Source of the DNA: an uncultured Lachnospiraceae bacterium | GTDB lineage: Bacteria > Bacillota > Clostridia > Lachnospirales > Lachnospiraceae | DNA: 64,000 bases | Direction: 5' to 3' | Assembly: GCA_902781505.1 (NCBI GenBank) | Contig: CACZJL010000006.1 | Location: 1-64,000, forward strand | Part shown: positions 44,845 through 53,668 of the stretch, in pieces | Position numbering within the stretch: position 1 is the first letter of the stretch | Layout of the letters: every line of letters begins with the position of its first letter | Notes under the pieces: model-generated | Told to the model about the DNA's origin: nothing | Seen by the model: only the letters and a program-made list of their open reading frames with translations | The model's database searches: none | Program-made: the position numbers and the translations under genes

Positions 44845-45204
44845 TTAGAATAGGCCCCCTAAGCCTCCGCCAAGTCCACCTAAGCCGCCTGTGAGCTTAC
44901 TCATGGCATTCCGCTGCTCTTCCTGGCACTTTCTTAAAGCTTCGTTAGTTGCTGCAACGATTAAATCCTGAAGTGTTTCAACATCATCCGGGTCAACTGC
45001 ATCCGGATCAAGCTTAACAGACTTGATTTCCTGCTTACCTGTAACAGTAACTTCGATGACACCGCCACCTGCTGTTGCTGTGAATTCCTTTGTTTCAAGC
45101 TCAGCCTGCTGCTCTTCCATCTGACGCTGCATGCGCTGTGCCTGCTTCATTAAATTATTCATATTACCAGGCATACCGCCTGGGAATCCGCCTCTCTTAG
45201 CCAT
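44845..45204 (-). CDS. ybaB: YbaB/EbfC family nucleoid-associated protein
   Basis: 119 residues. The region NMNNLMKQAQRMQRQMEEQQ and the strand VEVTGKQEIKSVKLDPDAVD-like core are typical of the family (seen here as VIEVTVTGKQEIKSVKLDPD). It has a Gly-rich N-terminus and a Gly/Leu repeat tail (GGLGGLGGGLGGL). Such proteins bind DNA as dimers. AAAGGAG precedes the ATG. It is the middle gene of the standard dnaX-ybaB-recR operon. Confidence 0.95.
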   Translation of the reverse strand: MAKRGGFPGGMPGNMNNLMKQAQRMQRQMEEQQAELETKEFTATAGGGVIEVTVTGKQEIKSVKLDPDAVDPDDVETLQDLIVAATNEALRKCQEEQRNAMSKLTGGLGGLGGGLGGLF

Positions 45205-45316
45205 TGATTTATCTCCTTTAATTTTAACTTACTCTTTTAACCGGCCCGAAGCCTGTTTTCTGTGAATCAGTCCCTGGCCTGCTGCCCTTATAGCCTGCTT
45301 CCGTCTGCTCTTAAAG

Positions 45317-46969
45317 TCACATAAATGCGCCCGGATCTGCTTCATCGACATCTTCGTCAGCCACAATCGGCATGCCAACCAATTCCTGGACATCCGTGTG
45401 GGAACGCTCGAAGTCGCTTTCGTCTTCCATCTTAATGACATCAATGTTAATAGTCAAGCTGACAACATCTTCAATGACATCCTTAATTTTAGGAAGGCCT
45501 TCATTAATTGCATTGTATCGGAACTCGCCGACTGCCGCAATGATAAGCTTACGACCCTGCTCATCACTCGTCAGCTTGCTCTCTCTTAAGGCCTTTCCAT
45601 ACATTGGAAGCTGCTGTTCCACAACATCCACAATGTTGTTCCAGTTCTCAACAATCTTTCTTAAGTCATCGCTGACCGCAAGAATTTTCTTCTTCGGTTC
45701 CTTCTTAACAGGAGCGGCTCCTGTACCGCCCGCAACACCGCTGACGCTGGCGCCGCCCGCAATAAACTTGCGGTTCTCAAGCTCTTTAATCTTTCTGGCT
45801 GCTTTATTTAACTGATTCTCAAGGTCAATCACGCGACCATTGAGCTCCTCAAGAGACTTAGCCTGCTCCATTGCCGGACGGGTGCACTTAATCAGCGCCA
45901 CTTCCACGGCAACTCGCTTCTGTGTTGTAACCTTCAGCTGTGTCTCAAGATCACTTAAAACGCGAATATACCGAAGAATCGTATCAATATCCGCCTCCTT
46001 CGCGTCTTTTTTAAGCTGCTCTAAGTTATCAGCCGACATATCGATAACATCCTCCAGCTTGTTCTCATCCGCCGTCGTGTCGACAATCAGAATATTTCTT
46101 AAATACCAGATGAAATCTGCGACAAACTGCGGAAGTTCGCGACCCGTCATCAGAACATCATCCAAAAGCTTTAACACCTCTGCCGTGTCGTATGCATAGC
46201 AATAATGCAGCATCTTCGTGTAGACAGAAGTATCAACCGCACCTAAAACATCTAAAACGTTCTCATATTTCAGGTCCGTGCCCATATAAAAGGCCAGACA
46301 CTGATCAAGCAGCGACAGAGCATCTCGCATCGAACCGTCAGCAGCCTTGGCCACATAGCGAATCGCCTTTTCTTCAACATTTCTGCCTTCCTGCACCATC
46401 AGCTCGGACAGTCTGTCCGCGATAATATCCGCCGTGATGCGGTGGAAATCATAGCGCTGACAGCGCGAGAGAATCGTAATCGGAATCTTCTGCACTTCCG
46501 TCGTCGCAAGAATGAAAATAACATATTCCGGCGGTTCCTCGAGAGTCTTTAACAGCGCGTTAAACGCACCGGGACTCAGCATATGAACCTCGTCGATGAT
46601 GTAAACCTTGTACTTACCCTCAGTTGGGGAATACTGCACTTCATCACGAATTTCACGGATGTTGTCGACACCGTTGTTAGAAGCCGCATCGATTTCAATC
46701 ACATTCATCGAGCTTCCATCGTCAATCGCCTTACAGATTGCGCACTCCCCGCATGGACTTCCATCCACCGGATGTTCGCAGTTTACTGCCTTGGCAAATA
46801 TCTTGGCGACGGAGGTCTTTCCTGTTCCCCTCGTGCCGGTAAAGAGATACGCATGGCTGACGCGGCCAGTGTTGATCTGATTTTTCAATGTACGAACAAT
46901 CGCATCCTGGCCCTTTACTTCATCAAAAGACCTTGGACGCCACTTTCTGTATAACGCCTGATAAGCCAT
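45317..46969 (-). CDS. dnaX: DNA polymerase III subunits gamma and tau
   Basis: 550 residues. MAYQALYRKWRPRSFDEVKG opens the protein, Walker A is FTGTRGTGKTSVAK, the zinc site uses the Cys residues of CEHPVDGSPCGECAIC, and Walker B is YIIDEVHMLS. The C-terminal tau-like region (about 370-550) is shorter than in E. coli. It loads the sliding clamp. No obvious slippage heptamer of the A-AAA-AAG type was noticed. AGGGAGG lies close to the ATG. The 112-base gap to ybaB holds no gene I can support. Confidence 0.96.
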   Translation of the reverse strand: MAYQALYRKWRPRSFDEVKGQDAIVRTLKNQINTGRVSHAYLFTGTRGTGKTSVAKIFAKAVNCEHPVDGSPCGECAICKAIDDGSSMNVIEIDAASNNGVDNIREIRDEVQYSPTEGKYKVYIIDEVHMLSPGAFNALLKTLEEPPEYVIFILATTEVQKIPITILSRCQRYDFHRITADIIADRLSELMVQEGRNVEEKAIRYVAKAADGSMRDALSLLDQCLAFYMGTDLKYENVLDVLGAVDTSVYTKMLHYCYAYDTAEVLKLLDDVLMTGRELPQFVADFIWYLRNILIVDTTADENKLEDVIDMSADNLEQLKKDAKEADIDTILRYIRVLSDLETQLKVTTQKRVAVEVALIKCTRPAMEQAKSLEELNGRVIDLENQLNKAARKIKELENRKFIAGGASVSGVAGGTGAAPVKKEPKKKILAVSDDLRKIVENWNNIVDVVEQQLPMYGKALRESKLTSDEQGRKLIIAAVGEFRYNAINEGLPKIKDVIEDVVSLTINIDVIKMEDESDFERSHTDVQELVGMPIVADEDVDEADPGAFM

Positions 46970-47043
46970 ATCTTCCTCCCTGTATTCATTACTTTTCTTA
47001 CCGTAATAATAACAGAATTGATGTCCCTTAAACTTAAAACGGC

Positions 47044-47068
47044 GCGGTGCTTAAAACTTAAGCGCCGC
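47044..47068 (-). other. Hairpin between SRP RNA and dnaX
   Basis: An 11-base stem with one G-U pair (47044-47054 with 47058-47068) and a three-base loop. On the minus strand it is followed, after a few bases, by GTTTTAAGTTTAAG. It may stop residual SRP RNA read-through or attenuate dnaX. The remaining 46970-47043 stretch is an A/T-rich leader ending in the dnaX ribosome site. Confidence 0.5.
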
Positions 47069-47141
47069 ACCTTGTAATACCTTTATATTCAGCATGTCCA
47101 CAGGAGCACGTTCTGATAACGGCGACCTGCGACCAGTATTC

Positions 47142-47149
47142 TAAAAAAT
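47142..47149 (-). terminator. T-run at the 3' end of SRP RNA
   Basis: The minus strand reads ATTTTTTA directly after the closing helix of the SRP RNA, so that helix probably doubles as the terminator stem. Confidence 0.65.
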
Positions 47150-47408
47150 GCGCAGCCTGACTTCGAACTTCATCACCAGACGTTACCGCTCCGGCTTGCT
47201 CGGCCCAGGTTGCCTTCCGGCACACGAGAAACATCGCTTAGTGCTGCTTCATTCCTGACCTGACACGGTTCACGAGTTCCCATTGCGAAAGACCCGGGCT
47301 TCAACACCGCCCAGAGCGGGCAGCTCCAACAACTTAGCCCTTAGCCAGGCTATGACCCCTGCTATAGCGGATTGCAGGTACAAGGTACCGCTGCCACCCC
47401 GGCTGCGC
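47150..47408 (-). ncRNA. ffs: Signal recognition particle RNA, large Firmicute type
   Basis: About 259 bases. The 5' end GCGCAGCC pairs with the 3' end GGCTGCGC, closing the molecule. The conserved SRP domain appears as GTCAGGTCAGGAATGAAGCA followed by GCACTAAGCGA and, on the opposite arm, CGGAAGGCAACCTGGGC. The length indicates the large form with an Alu-like domain. It acts with Ffh in membrane targeting of proteins. Promoter and T-run match its ends. Location just upstream of dnaX is the usual Firmicute order. Confidence 0.93.
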
Positions 47409-47415
47409 AAAAATC

Positions 47416-47445
47416 ATTATAACGGGTACGGGGTCGGCTTGTCAA
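47416..47445 (-). promoter_or_regulatory. Promoter of SRP RNA
   Basis: Minus-strand TTGACA (47440-47445), 18 bases, TATAAT (47416-47421), both perfect. The transcript should start at about 47408-47410, matching the predicted 5' end. Confidence 0.88.
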
Positions 47446-47586
47446 ACACATCCCCTTTAGCCCGGTCAGCCGCGGACTTAAGCCTTGCGCGCCCGCAAAA
47501 CAGTCCACCGGCTCCCGCCTCCCGTGGCCGCGCAAACTGCGCCGCAATATTCCGCAAATGCATATCTCAAAATGCTCTATAAGTAT

Positions 47587-47615
47587 TTGCTATGCAAAAC
47601 TAAATTTCATATAAT
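47587..47615 (+). promoter_or_regulatory. Promoter of the MoxR-DUF58-transglutaminase operon
   Basis: TTGCTA (47587-47592), 17 bases, TATAAT (47610-47615). The leader to the ATG at 47682 is about 60 bases. Between this and the SRP promoter (47446-47586) the DNA is G/C-rich and holds no gene I can support. Confidence 0.66.
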
Positions 47616-47681
47616 ATATTTTAGATACGGAAGGCGCAACAGCCCTGTGACGTGACTTAAACTACAAGAGGAGGAAAACAC

Positions 47682-48605
47682 ATGCCAGACACAAACTATA
47701 GCCAGCTTACAGGCGTGTACAATGAAATCAGAAGGGTAATTATCGGTAAGGACGAGGTCATTCGTCAGGTTCTTATGGCAATTCTTGCCAAGGGACATAT
47801 CCTGCTCGAAGATATTCCCGGAGTCGGTAAGACAACTCTTGCCGTGGGACTCGCTAAAAGTCTCGGGCTTTCCTACAACAGAATGCAGTTTACGCCGGAT
47901 GTCATGCCATCTGACCTGACCGGTTATCATATGTATGATAAGGGATTAAATGAGGAGTGCTTTTTCGAAGGTGCCCTTATGTGTAACCTGCTTTTAGCAG
48001 ATGAAATCAACCGTACTTCACCAAAGACTCAGGCTGCACTTCTTGAGGCCATGGAAGAGTCATGTGTCACCGTTGACGCTGAGACGATTCCACTTCCGGA
48101 TCCGTTCATTGTTATTGCAACGGAGAATCCGTTCGGTTCTGCAGGAACCCAGAAGCTCCCGGAATCTCAGCTTGACCGTTTCATGATTCGCACCTCCATT
48201 GGCTATCCTGAATTAGACGATGAAATCAGCATCATGAAAAAAGAGCAGAACCTTGAGCTTCACGCGATTTTAAATGCTGAGGATCTGGCTGCCATGCAGA
48301 TCCAGGTACATGCAATCGAAGTAGACGATTCTGTCTATGACTACATTGCACGTTTAGCAAAAGCCACAAGAAATGACGCTATGATTGATCAGGGAATCTC
48401 CCCTCGAGGCAGTATTTCCCTCCTTTCCATGGCGAAAGCATGTGCTTACTTAAACGAACGGAACTTCTGCATCCCTGACGACGTCAAGGAAGTATTCTCC
48501 TCCGTTGTAGCACACAGACTCATCATGAAGACGGGATTTGCCGCTGAAACGGCCATTAACCGAATTTTAAAGGATACACCGGCACCACGCGCCGGCCGAA
48601 GATAA
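47682..48605 (+). CDS. MoxR family AAA ATPase
   Basis: 307 residues. Walker A EDIPGVGKTTLAVGLA, Walker B LLADEINRTSPKTQAALLEA and sensor FIVIATENPFGSAGT are intact. MoxR ATPases act as chaperones in the maturation of protein complexes, usually with a DUF58 protein encoded next to them, as here. GAGGAGG lies upstream of the ATG. It is the first gene of a three-gene plus-strand operon. Confidence 0.93.
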   Translation: MPDTNYSQLTGVYNEIRRVIIGKDEVIRQVLMAILAKGHILLEDIPGVGKTTLAVGLAKSLGLSYNRMQFTPDVMPSDLTGYHMYDKGLNEECFFEGALMCNLLLADEINRTSPKTQAALLEAMEESCVTVDAETIPLPDPFIVIATENPFGSAGTQKLPESQLDRFMIRTSIGYPELDDEISIMKKEQNLELHAILNAEDLAAMQIQVHAIEVDDSVYDYIARLAKATRNDAMIDQGISPRGSISLLSMAKACAYLNERNFCIPDDVKEVFSSVVAHRLIMKTGFAAETAINRILKDTPAPRAGRR

Positions 48606-48686
48606 ATCTGCATGAAGCCGATGCGCCGAAAGACGATGCGCCGAAAGTCGACGCACGTCGAGCCGCAGAATTTAAGGATTGTTATT

Positions 48687-49775
48687 ATGAGAAAACGTTT
48701 TCTGATTTACCTGTTTATTTTGTTTTTATTATCCTTCCTGACTGTTTTTTACGTGGAATATTCGTTCCTGTTGATGCTGATTATTGCTGTAGCAGTACCT
48801 CTTATTTCCTGGATTCTGGCATTTATTCAGTCAAGAATCATTCAGCTGGAAATCTTCCCGGAGCGCCCGTACATCGAGCTTTCTGAGAAGCCAACCTACG
48901 CCTTTCACAAGTCCGGAGTCTTTCGCATCCTGCAGAATGGCCTGCGCTATGACATCCGCGTTAAGAACTCTGCTCTCGGAGGTGTGGTTCACAAATATCG
49001 CAAGGTACGTTTCGCAGGCGGCGAATTCAGTGGAAAGAAGCTGATGACTGCTCTGTCTGCAACTCATGTCTGTGCGATTGAGCTGACCGTTATGAAACTT
49101 CATATCATCGACCTGCTTTCTTTGTTTGATTTCAGAAAGAAGACTAACATGCACGCAGGCGTTGTTGTTCTTCCACCGCTGAAGAACTGTCCTGACGGCC
49201 TTCTGATTTATACAGATGGCGCCGATGACGCTGCCAGAGCGCAGTTCGGTGTTGTCGGCGATGACTATGAACTCAGAGATTACCGGCCGGGTGACCGCAT
49301 GAACCGCGTTCACCGCGTGCTTTCCGTGAAGGAAGACAAGCTGATCATCCGCAACCCGCTTCCTGAAAGTTCGGGAATCTGCTCTCTTGTGGCTGATTTT
49401 TCTTCCATTCATACACCAAAGGACCGCGATGTATTATTCACCGCTCTCTACAGCTGTATCAGCCGTATTGTCCATGAAAACAGTGACTGTATCGTCCTGA
49501 TTCCTGCCGACCATGCGACTGTCAGCAGACACCCGATTTCAAGAGCTTCCGCTGTCGATCCGTCCGCACTTCGTGACAGTATCTTTAAGGTACTGACGGA
49601 CGCCATCCATACAGAAGCCGATTACCCTGATGAGCAGGATCCGCTCGACATCGATGCGTTCCCGCTTGAGCAGGTCGCTTATCTTGTTACAAACACACCG
49701 GACATTTACTTAAAGTCCGAGCACAAGAACCAGCACCTCGCAGTCATTGACACTGCAAGCTGGAACCTGCGCTGA
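48687..49775 (+). CDS. DUF58 domain membrane protein
   Basis: 362 residues from the ATG at 48687, which has AAGGA upstream. Two N-terminal membrane segments (about residues 5-45) are followed by a beta-rich region and the DUF58 core with YELRDYRPGDRMNRVHR and a later von Willebrand-like stretch. The usual Trp of the core motif is replaced (NRVHRVLS). The frame is open to an ATG at 48612 but that part, which contains a 13-base direct repeat (GATGCGCCGAAAG), lacks a ribosome site. It is the usual partner of the MoxR and transglutaminase genes. Confidence 0.85.
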   Translation: MRKRFLIYLFILFLLSFLTVFYVEYSFLLMLIIAVAVPLISWILAFIQSRIIQLEIFPERPYIELSEKPTYAFHKSGVFRILQNGLRYDIRVKNSALGGVVHKYRKVRFAGGEFSGKKLMTALSATHVCAIELTVMKLHIIDLLSLFDFRKKTNMHAGVVVLPPLKNCPDGLLIYTDGADDAARAQFGVVGDDYELRDYRPGDRMNRVHRVLSVKEDKLIIRNPLPESSGICSLVADFSSIHTPKDRDVLFTALYSCISRIVHENSDCIVLIPADHATVSRHPISRASAVDPSALRDSIFKVLTDAIHTEADYPDEQDPLDIDAFPLEQVAYLVTNTPDIYLKSEHKNQHLAVIDTASWNLR

Positions 49776-49854
49776 CGGCTCGCCGTCCGGCAGCCCAAGG
49801 TAGTGTCGGACGGCACCTTTAACAACTGACAAACGCTTTATGCTGGGGTACCGC

Positions 49855-52332
49855 ATGAATACTAAGACTAAAAATAACAGCAATGTACTGTCAACTTTTA
49901 CATTTACATTCTGTGTAACCTTTCTTGCGAGTTTGAGTATTGGATTTTTACTGACTTCCACTCTGCTTACGACAATCCGCGGTTACACGGTTCTTCTGAT
50001 GGCTGCTGTTTATGCCCTTGCCATCACCATGATCGTCTTTGCGCCGAGATTTCAGGTGGGGCTTTTGATGCTTTCCGTCATCTATCCATTTGCCTTTTTC
50101 TACGGAGCGCATGCACAGATTAAAACAGCACTCGCGCACTCGGCCAACACGCTGCTCACAGCATATCAGACCGTTTACAACCGCACGATTGTCTATTTGC
50201 CGGAAGATTCAAAAATCAACCTTGCACAGGCGGAACTTTTCCTATTTCTTCCGGTTCTGTTCATCTTAACAGGCTGTCTGCGCCTACTTGTCATGAAGCT
50301 TAAGACAACAGCACCCGTCCTGATTCTTACGATTCTCCTCTTTGCTGTTCCAATTTCTGTGAACATCATTCCAAACACGAGAACCTTCATTCTGTTTCTG
50401 TGCTTAAACTACGGCTCCTTTGCCTATCACGCAGGACGGAAGATCAGGCCGCGGACGCAGGCGGCGACGGTCGTTGTAATCACGCTTATCGTAGCATTAG
50501 TCGTGCAGGCCATCATTCCGGAAGGACATTATATCCGTCCAAACAGCCTTACAAAGGCCACAGCCTATTTCACCGAAACGCTTCGCAAATACGGCATCTA
50601 CATGGATAATTCCGATATCATGAACGTGGCAAATGGCGGCATTGGCGACGGTCGGGTAGGTCAGGTGCACGGAATTCGTTTCACCGGTGAGCCACAGCTT
50701 TCCGTTGAAACCATTGATACCGGGCACACCCAGTATTTGCCTGTGTATTTAGGCTCCGCCTGGGATACGGATGACAACTCCTGGGGCGGCTACTATACCG
50801 GATTTGGCTACGATTCGTTTGATGAATCCCTGCAGCAGGCCCTTTTAAGAAGCTTTGACATGAAGCAGTCCGTCCATAACCAGCTTGAAGAGATTTCAGG
50901 CGTTGACTATTATAAGACGCTTCGACGCTTCCCTGTTGAGATGAAATTCCTGACCGGACAAAACACGGAAATCTACTATACAGAAGCCGCAATTCCATTT
51001 GCCGATTATCAGATTTTTGAAGATTTCAGAAACACGGAAACCAGCATGTCTGACTTCAAAAAGCGCTCTGAACTCGCAGAGGTGCAGGTCGCATTAAAGA
51101 GCCTCACAATCGGCGATAATGACAGAAACACCGCCACGAGATTCTTTGAAGAGATGGGAATCAGCTATAATCCGGATGGATTTGATAATCTTGCAGACGA
51201 GGGTGAGTTTATCAACGCCGTGCGAGAGGCCTTAGCGCGCAGATGTCAGTATTCTCTGACTCCCGGCAAAGTTCCTTCTTCGGCGCATTTACTTGATTTC
51301 TTTTTAAACGAACACCGCGTCGGATATTGCGAATACTTTGCAACTGCAGCAACTCTTCTGTTTCGGGCCTCCGGCATTCCGGCACGCTACGTGGAGGGCT
51401 ATGCCCTGCCTGCTGAACAGATCTCGGCCGGCGAAGAGCGTGAGATTGAGCTTCCGAGAACATCACCGATTATCGGAGACAGCTTCGCCTTCCAGAATTT
51501 CAACGTAAAGGAAACCGCAAGATTCCTTGATGTAACCGACCGCAACGCCCATGCCTGGGTGCAGGTTTATATTAACGGTTACGGCTGGCTCTCTATCGAT
51601 GTGACGCCATCCTCTCCTGTTGCTGATGGCATGGAAACAGCAGCAACACTGGCAACCGGAACGACTCCATCCTCTAATCCTGCAACACAGAAAAACAAAG
51701 AGTCTGAAAGCAAGGAGCCGAATGAGAATAACGAGAAGAAATCACCGGATGATGAGGACAGTGAAAAGCAAGACTTCGACAACCAGTCTGAACTAACAGA
51801 AGAAGACATTGCGAACGACAACACGGAAAACGGCAGACATTCTGCACTTCCAGCTCCTGTCGTTTACAGCCTCCGGGCTCTTTTCACACTTCTTATCATC
51901 TTTGTACTTCTTCTGCTTGCCGGATTCTTACGTCTCCTCTTCTTAAGCCGAAAGCTTGAGAGTGCACGCGAGATTGCAAGAAATCACAGGAATTCAGATG
52001 AATTTACAAAGCTTGCACGCCCGGTTGTAAGGACAGAGCATGAGTACTTAAAGATTTGCCTCGCTGCAAGGGGCATGGGGCCGGAACCTGCAGAGACCAT
52101 TCGCGAATACTTTAGCCGCGTCGGCCGCTTCCCGCTTCTTAACGGCACACACGCAGAGGAAATCGCACCGGTCATTGAAAAGCTCGAGTTCAGCTCAACA
52201 ACGATTACGTATGCGGAATATCTCAGATTCTCCAACATCTGTGGCAGAATAACGGATGCGTTAAGCAAAGACGCACCGCTGAAAACAAAAATCAAAATTT
52301 TACTGAAAATGCTGTGGATAAAATCGCGCTAA
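49855..52332 (+). CDS. Transglutaminase-like membrane protein
   Basis: 825 residues. About five or six membrane segments fill residues 15-210, followed by a large extracytoplasmic region. Its transglutaminase core shows the catalytic Cys in RVGYCEYFATAATLLFRASG, the His in RNAHAWVQVYINGYGW and an Asp in LSIDVTPSS. A Ser/Glu/Asn-rich linker, another membrane segment (around 675-695) and a cytoplasmic DUF4129-like tail follow. Genes of this kind accompany MoxR and DUF58 and may act as a protease or cross-linking enzyme outside the membrane. Both possible starts (49840 and 49855) have weak ribosome sites. Confidence 0.88.
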   Translation: MNTKTKNNSNVLSTFTFTFCVTFLASLSIGFLLTSTLLTTIRGYTVLLMAAVYALAITMIVFAPRFQVGLLMLSVIYPFAFFYGAHAQIKTALAHSANTLLTAYQTVYNRTIVYLPEDSKINLAQAELFLFLPVLFILTGCLRLLVMKLKTTAPVLILTILLFAVPISVNIIPNTRTFILFLCLNYGSFAYHAGRKIRPRTQAATVVVITLIVALVVQAIIPEGHYIRPNSLTKATAYFTETLRKYGIYMDNSDIMNVANGGIGDGRVGQVHGIRFTGEPQLSVETIDTGHTQYLPVYLGSAWDTDDNSWGGYYTGFGYDSFDESLQQALLRSFDMKQSVHNQLEEISGVDYYKTLRRFPVEMKFLTGQNTEIYYTEAAIPFADYQIFEDFRNTETSMSDFKKRSELAEVQVALKSLTIGDNDRNTATRFFEEMGISYNPDGFDNLADEGEFINAVREALARRCQYSLTPGKVPSSAHLLDFFLNEHRVGYCEYFATAATLLFRASGIPARYVEGYALPAEQISAGEEREIELPRTSPIIGDSFAFQNFNVKETARFLDVTDRNAHAWVQVYINGYGWLSIDVTPSSPVADGMETAATLATGTTPSSNPATQKNKESESKEPNENNEKKSPDDEDSEKQDFDNQSELTEEDIANDNTENGRHSALPAPVVYSLRALFTLLIIFVLLLLAGFLRLLFLSRKLESAREIARNHRNSDEFTKLARPVVRTEHEYLKICLAARGMGPEPAETIREYFSRVGRFPLLNGTHAEEIAPVIEKLEFSSTTITYAEYLRFSNICGRITDALSKDAPLKTKIKILLKMLWIKSR

Positions 52333-52415
52333 GACGCACCCGCTCCGGGGTCACTTCCGCCCGCGGGGACAGACTCCGGGGCTGCCACGGCATACTTTCA
52401 AAAGTAAGGACAAAT

Positions 52416-52979
52416 ATGGGTAACGAAGAAAAGCACCTGCGCCGCATCGCGGCGAAAAAAGCGAAGCTTGAAGCAGCTGAGAAAGCTGCGGCCAAAGCTG
52501 CGGCCGAACAGTTGAAGCTGGATGAAAAATACATGAAAGAAGCTCTCCGTCAGGCTAAGAAAGCTTATGCACTGAAAGAAGTGCCAATTGGCTGTGTTCT
52601 TGTGGATAACGAGACCGGAAAAGTTCTCTCGCGTGGATATAACCGCAGAAATACAGATCACTTAGCCCTTGGACATGCTGAAATCACGGTAATAAAAAGA
52701 GGATGCAAAAAACTGAACGACTGGCGATTAGACCACTGCACACTTTATGTGACACTCGAACCTTGCCAAATGTGCGCCGGCGCGATTGTTCAGGCACGTG
52801 TTCCGCGTGTCGTCATTGGCGCAATGAATGCAAAAGCTGGTTGTGCAGGTTCCATCTTCAATCTCTTAGAAGAGCCAAAATTCAACCACCGTTGTGAAGT
52901 TGTAAGAGGAGTGCTTGGTGAGGAGTGCTCGGAAATGATGAGCGAATTTTTTAAGGAGCTCAGAGAAAACCGCGGCTGA
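52416..52979 (+). CDS. tadA: tRNA adenosine(34) deaminase
   Basis: 187 residues. The zinc-deaminase motifs are complete: HAEI near residue 87 and TLEPCQMCAGAIV. The enzyme converts A34 of tRNA-Arg to inosine. AAGGA lies at good spacing before the ATG at 52416. This start adds about 38 residues of Lys/Ala/Glu-rich helix before the normal catalytic domain, which would begin at MKEALRQAKKAY. The frame is open further to 52314 without a ribosome site. It ends at a strong terminator. Confidence 0.93.
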   Translation: MGNEEKHLRRIAAKKAKLEAAEKAAAKAAAEQLKLDEKYMKEALRQAKKAYALKEVPIGCVLVDNETGKVLSRGYNRRNTDHLALGHAEITVIKRGCKKLNDWRLDHCTLYVTLEPCQMCAGAIVQARVPRVVIGAMNAKAGCAGSIFNLLEEPKFNHRCEVVRGVLGEECSEMMSEFFKELRENRG

Positions 52980-52999
52980 TAACTGCCCGGGAAGCAAAA

Positions 53000-53028
53000 A
53001 TGCCTGCCTTGTGGCAGGCATCTTTTAT
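53000..53028 (+). terminator. Rho-independent terminator of the tRNA deaminase gene
   Basis: ATGCCTGCC pairs perfectly with GGCAGGCAT around TTGT, then CTTTTATT. AAAAA on the left means it may also work on the minus strand for the genes ending at 53128. The remaining 53029-53127 contains only G/C-rich inverted sequence. Confidence 0.88.
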
Positions 53029-53127
53029 TACACGAAATCTAAAGTCCTTAAATTCACTTGAGTTGCTGGGTGTTCAGGCGGCGCGGCGGCGCCTTAACGG
53101 CGCAAGCTCGCCCGCCGCAGATAGTTA

Positions 53128-53655
53128 TTACTTCTTTTCGAGTTCTTCTTCCGGCACAGCTGTGACGGAAACAAGTGTGAAGTTTCCGCCTTCTGCAGTG
53201 AGGGCAACATCATAGACACCGAGGTCTGTGCCATCTCGCTTCGTTCCGAGTCGCATGCGGAATGACAGGGTCTTCATTTCGCTGATATCAGTGAGATTCA
53301 GCTTCTTGATGGGCAGCGAGTTAATGGCGGAATCTACGGAACGCTTACCCGCGGCAAATCCGATGTTTTTCGAGATTTTCTCGCAAAGCACATCATTGAC
53401 CATGATTCCTTCAAGCGAAACAATGACGGTCTTTTCGTACGTGCCATTTCCAAAGAATACCAGGCTGACGGAGTTGTATTTATCTACAATCATCTTCGGC
53501 ACGAGGTTTACATCAATACCATTCTCGTGAACAAGCTGAATCAGCCCGGCAGGATCTGGCTGCTTTGCGGAAGCATTTGCCCCGTTCAGCGTAAAGTCCT
53601 TTGAGAACAGAACTTCTTTTGAAGAGTAATCTGTGATTTCGCACAGGAATTTCAT
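53128..53655 (-). CDS. 3' part of a frameshifted two-repeat lipoprotein gene
   Basis: 175 codons from the ATG at 53655 if read alone; AAGGAG happens to lie upstream. It contains the end of one domain and one complete copy: the second copy reads LEGIMVNDV, then FAAGKRSVDSAINSL, then LTDISEMKTLSFRMRL. The first copy begins in the neighbouring frame (53669-54094) with LKNLWLNDY and PIKAGEEKDRDFTINYAF and continues here with GIKELLQMKFLCEITDYSS. Removing one base near 53672 joins both frames into LESNGIKELLQ. The two frames are therefore most likely one gene. Function unknown. Confidence 0.6.
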   Translation of the reverse strand: MKFLCEITDYSSKEVLFSKDFTLNGANASAKQPDPAGLIQLVHENGIDVNLVPKMIVDKYNSVSLVFFGNGTYEKTVIVSLEGIMVNDVLCEKISKNIGFAAGKRSVDSAINSLPIKKLNLTDISEMKTLSFRMRLGTKRDGTDLGVYDVALTAEGGNFTLVSVTAVPEEELEKK

Positions 53656-53668
53656 CTGCAGAAGCTCC

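Noticed and set aside
48612..48686. Upstream start of the DUF58 gene with a 13-base direct repeat
   Set aside because: There is no ribosome site; the downstream ATG with AAGGA gives a normal membrane N-terminus.
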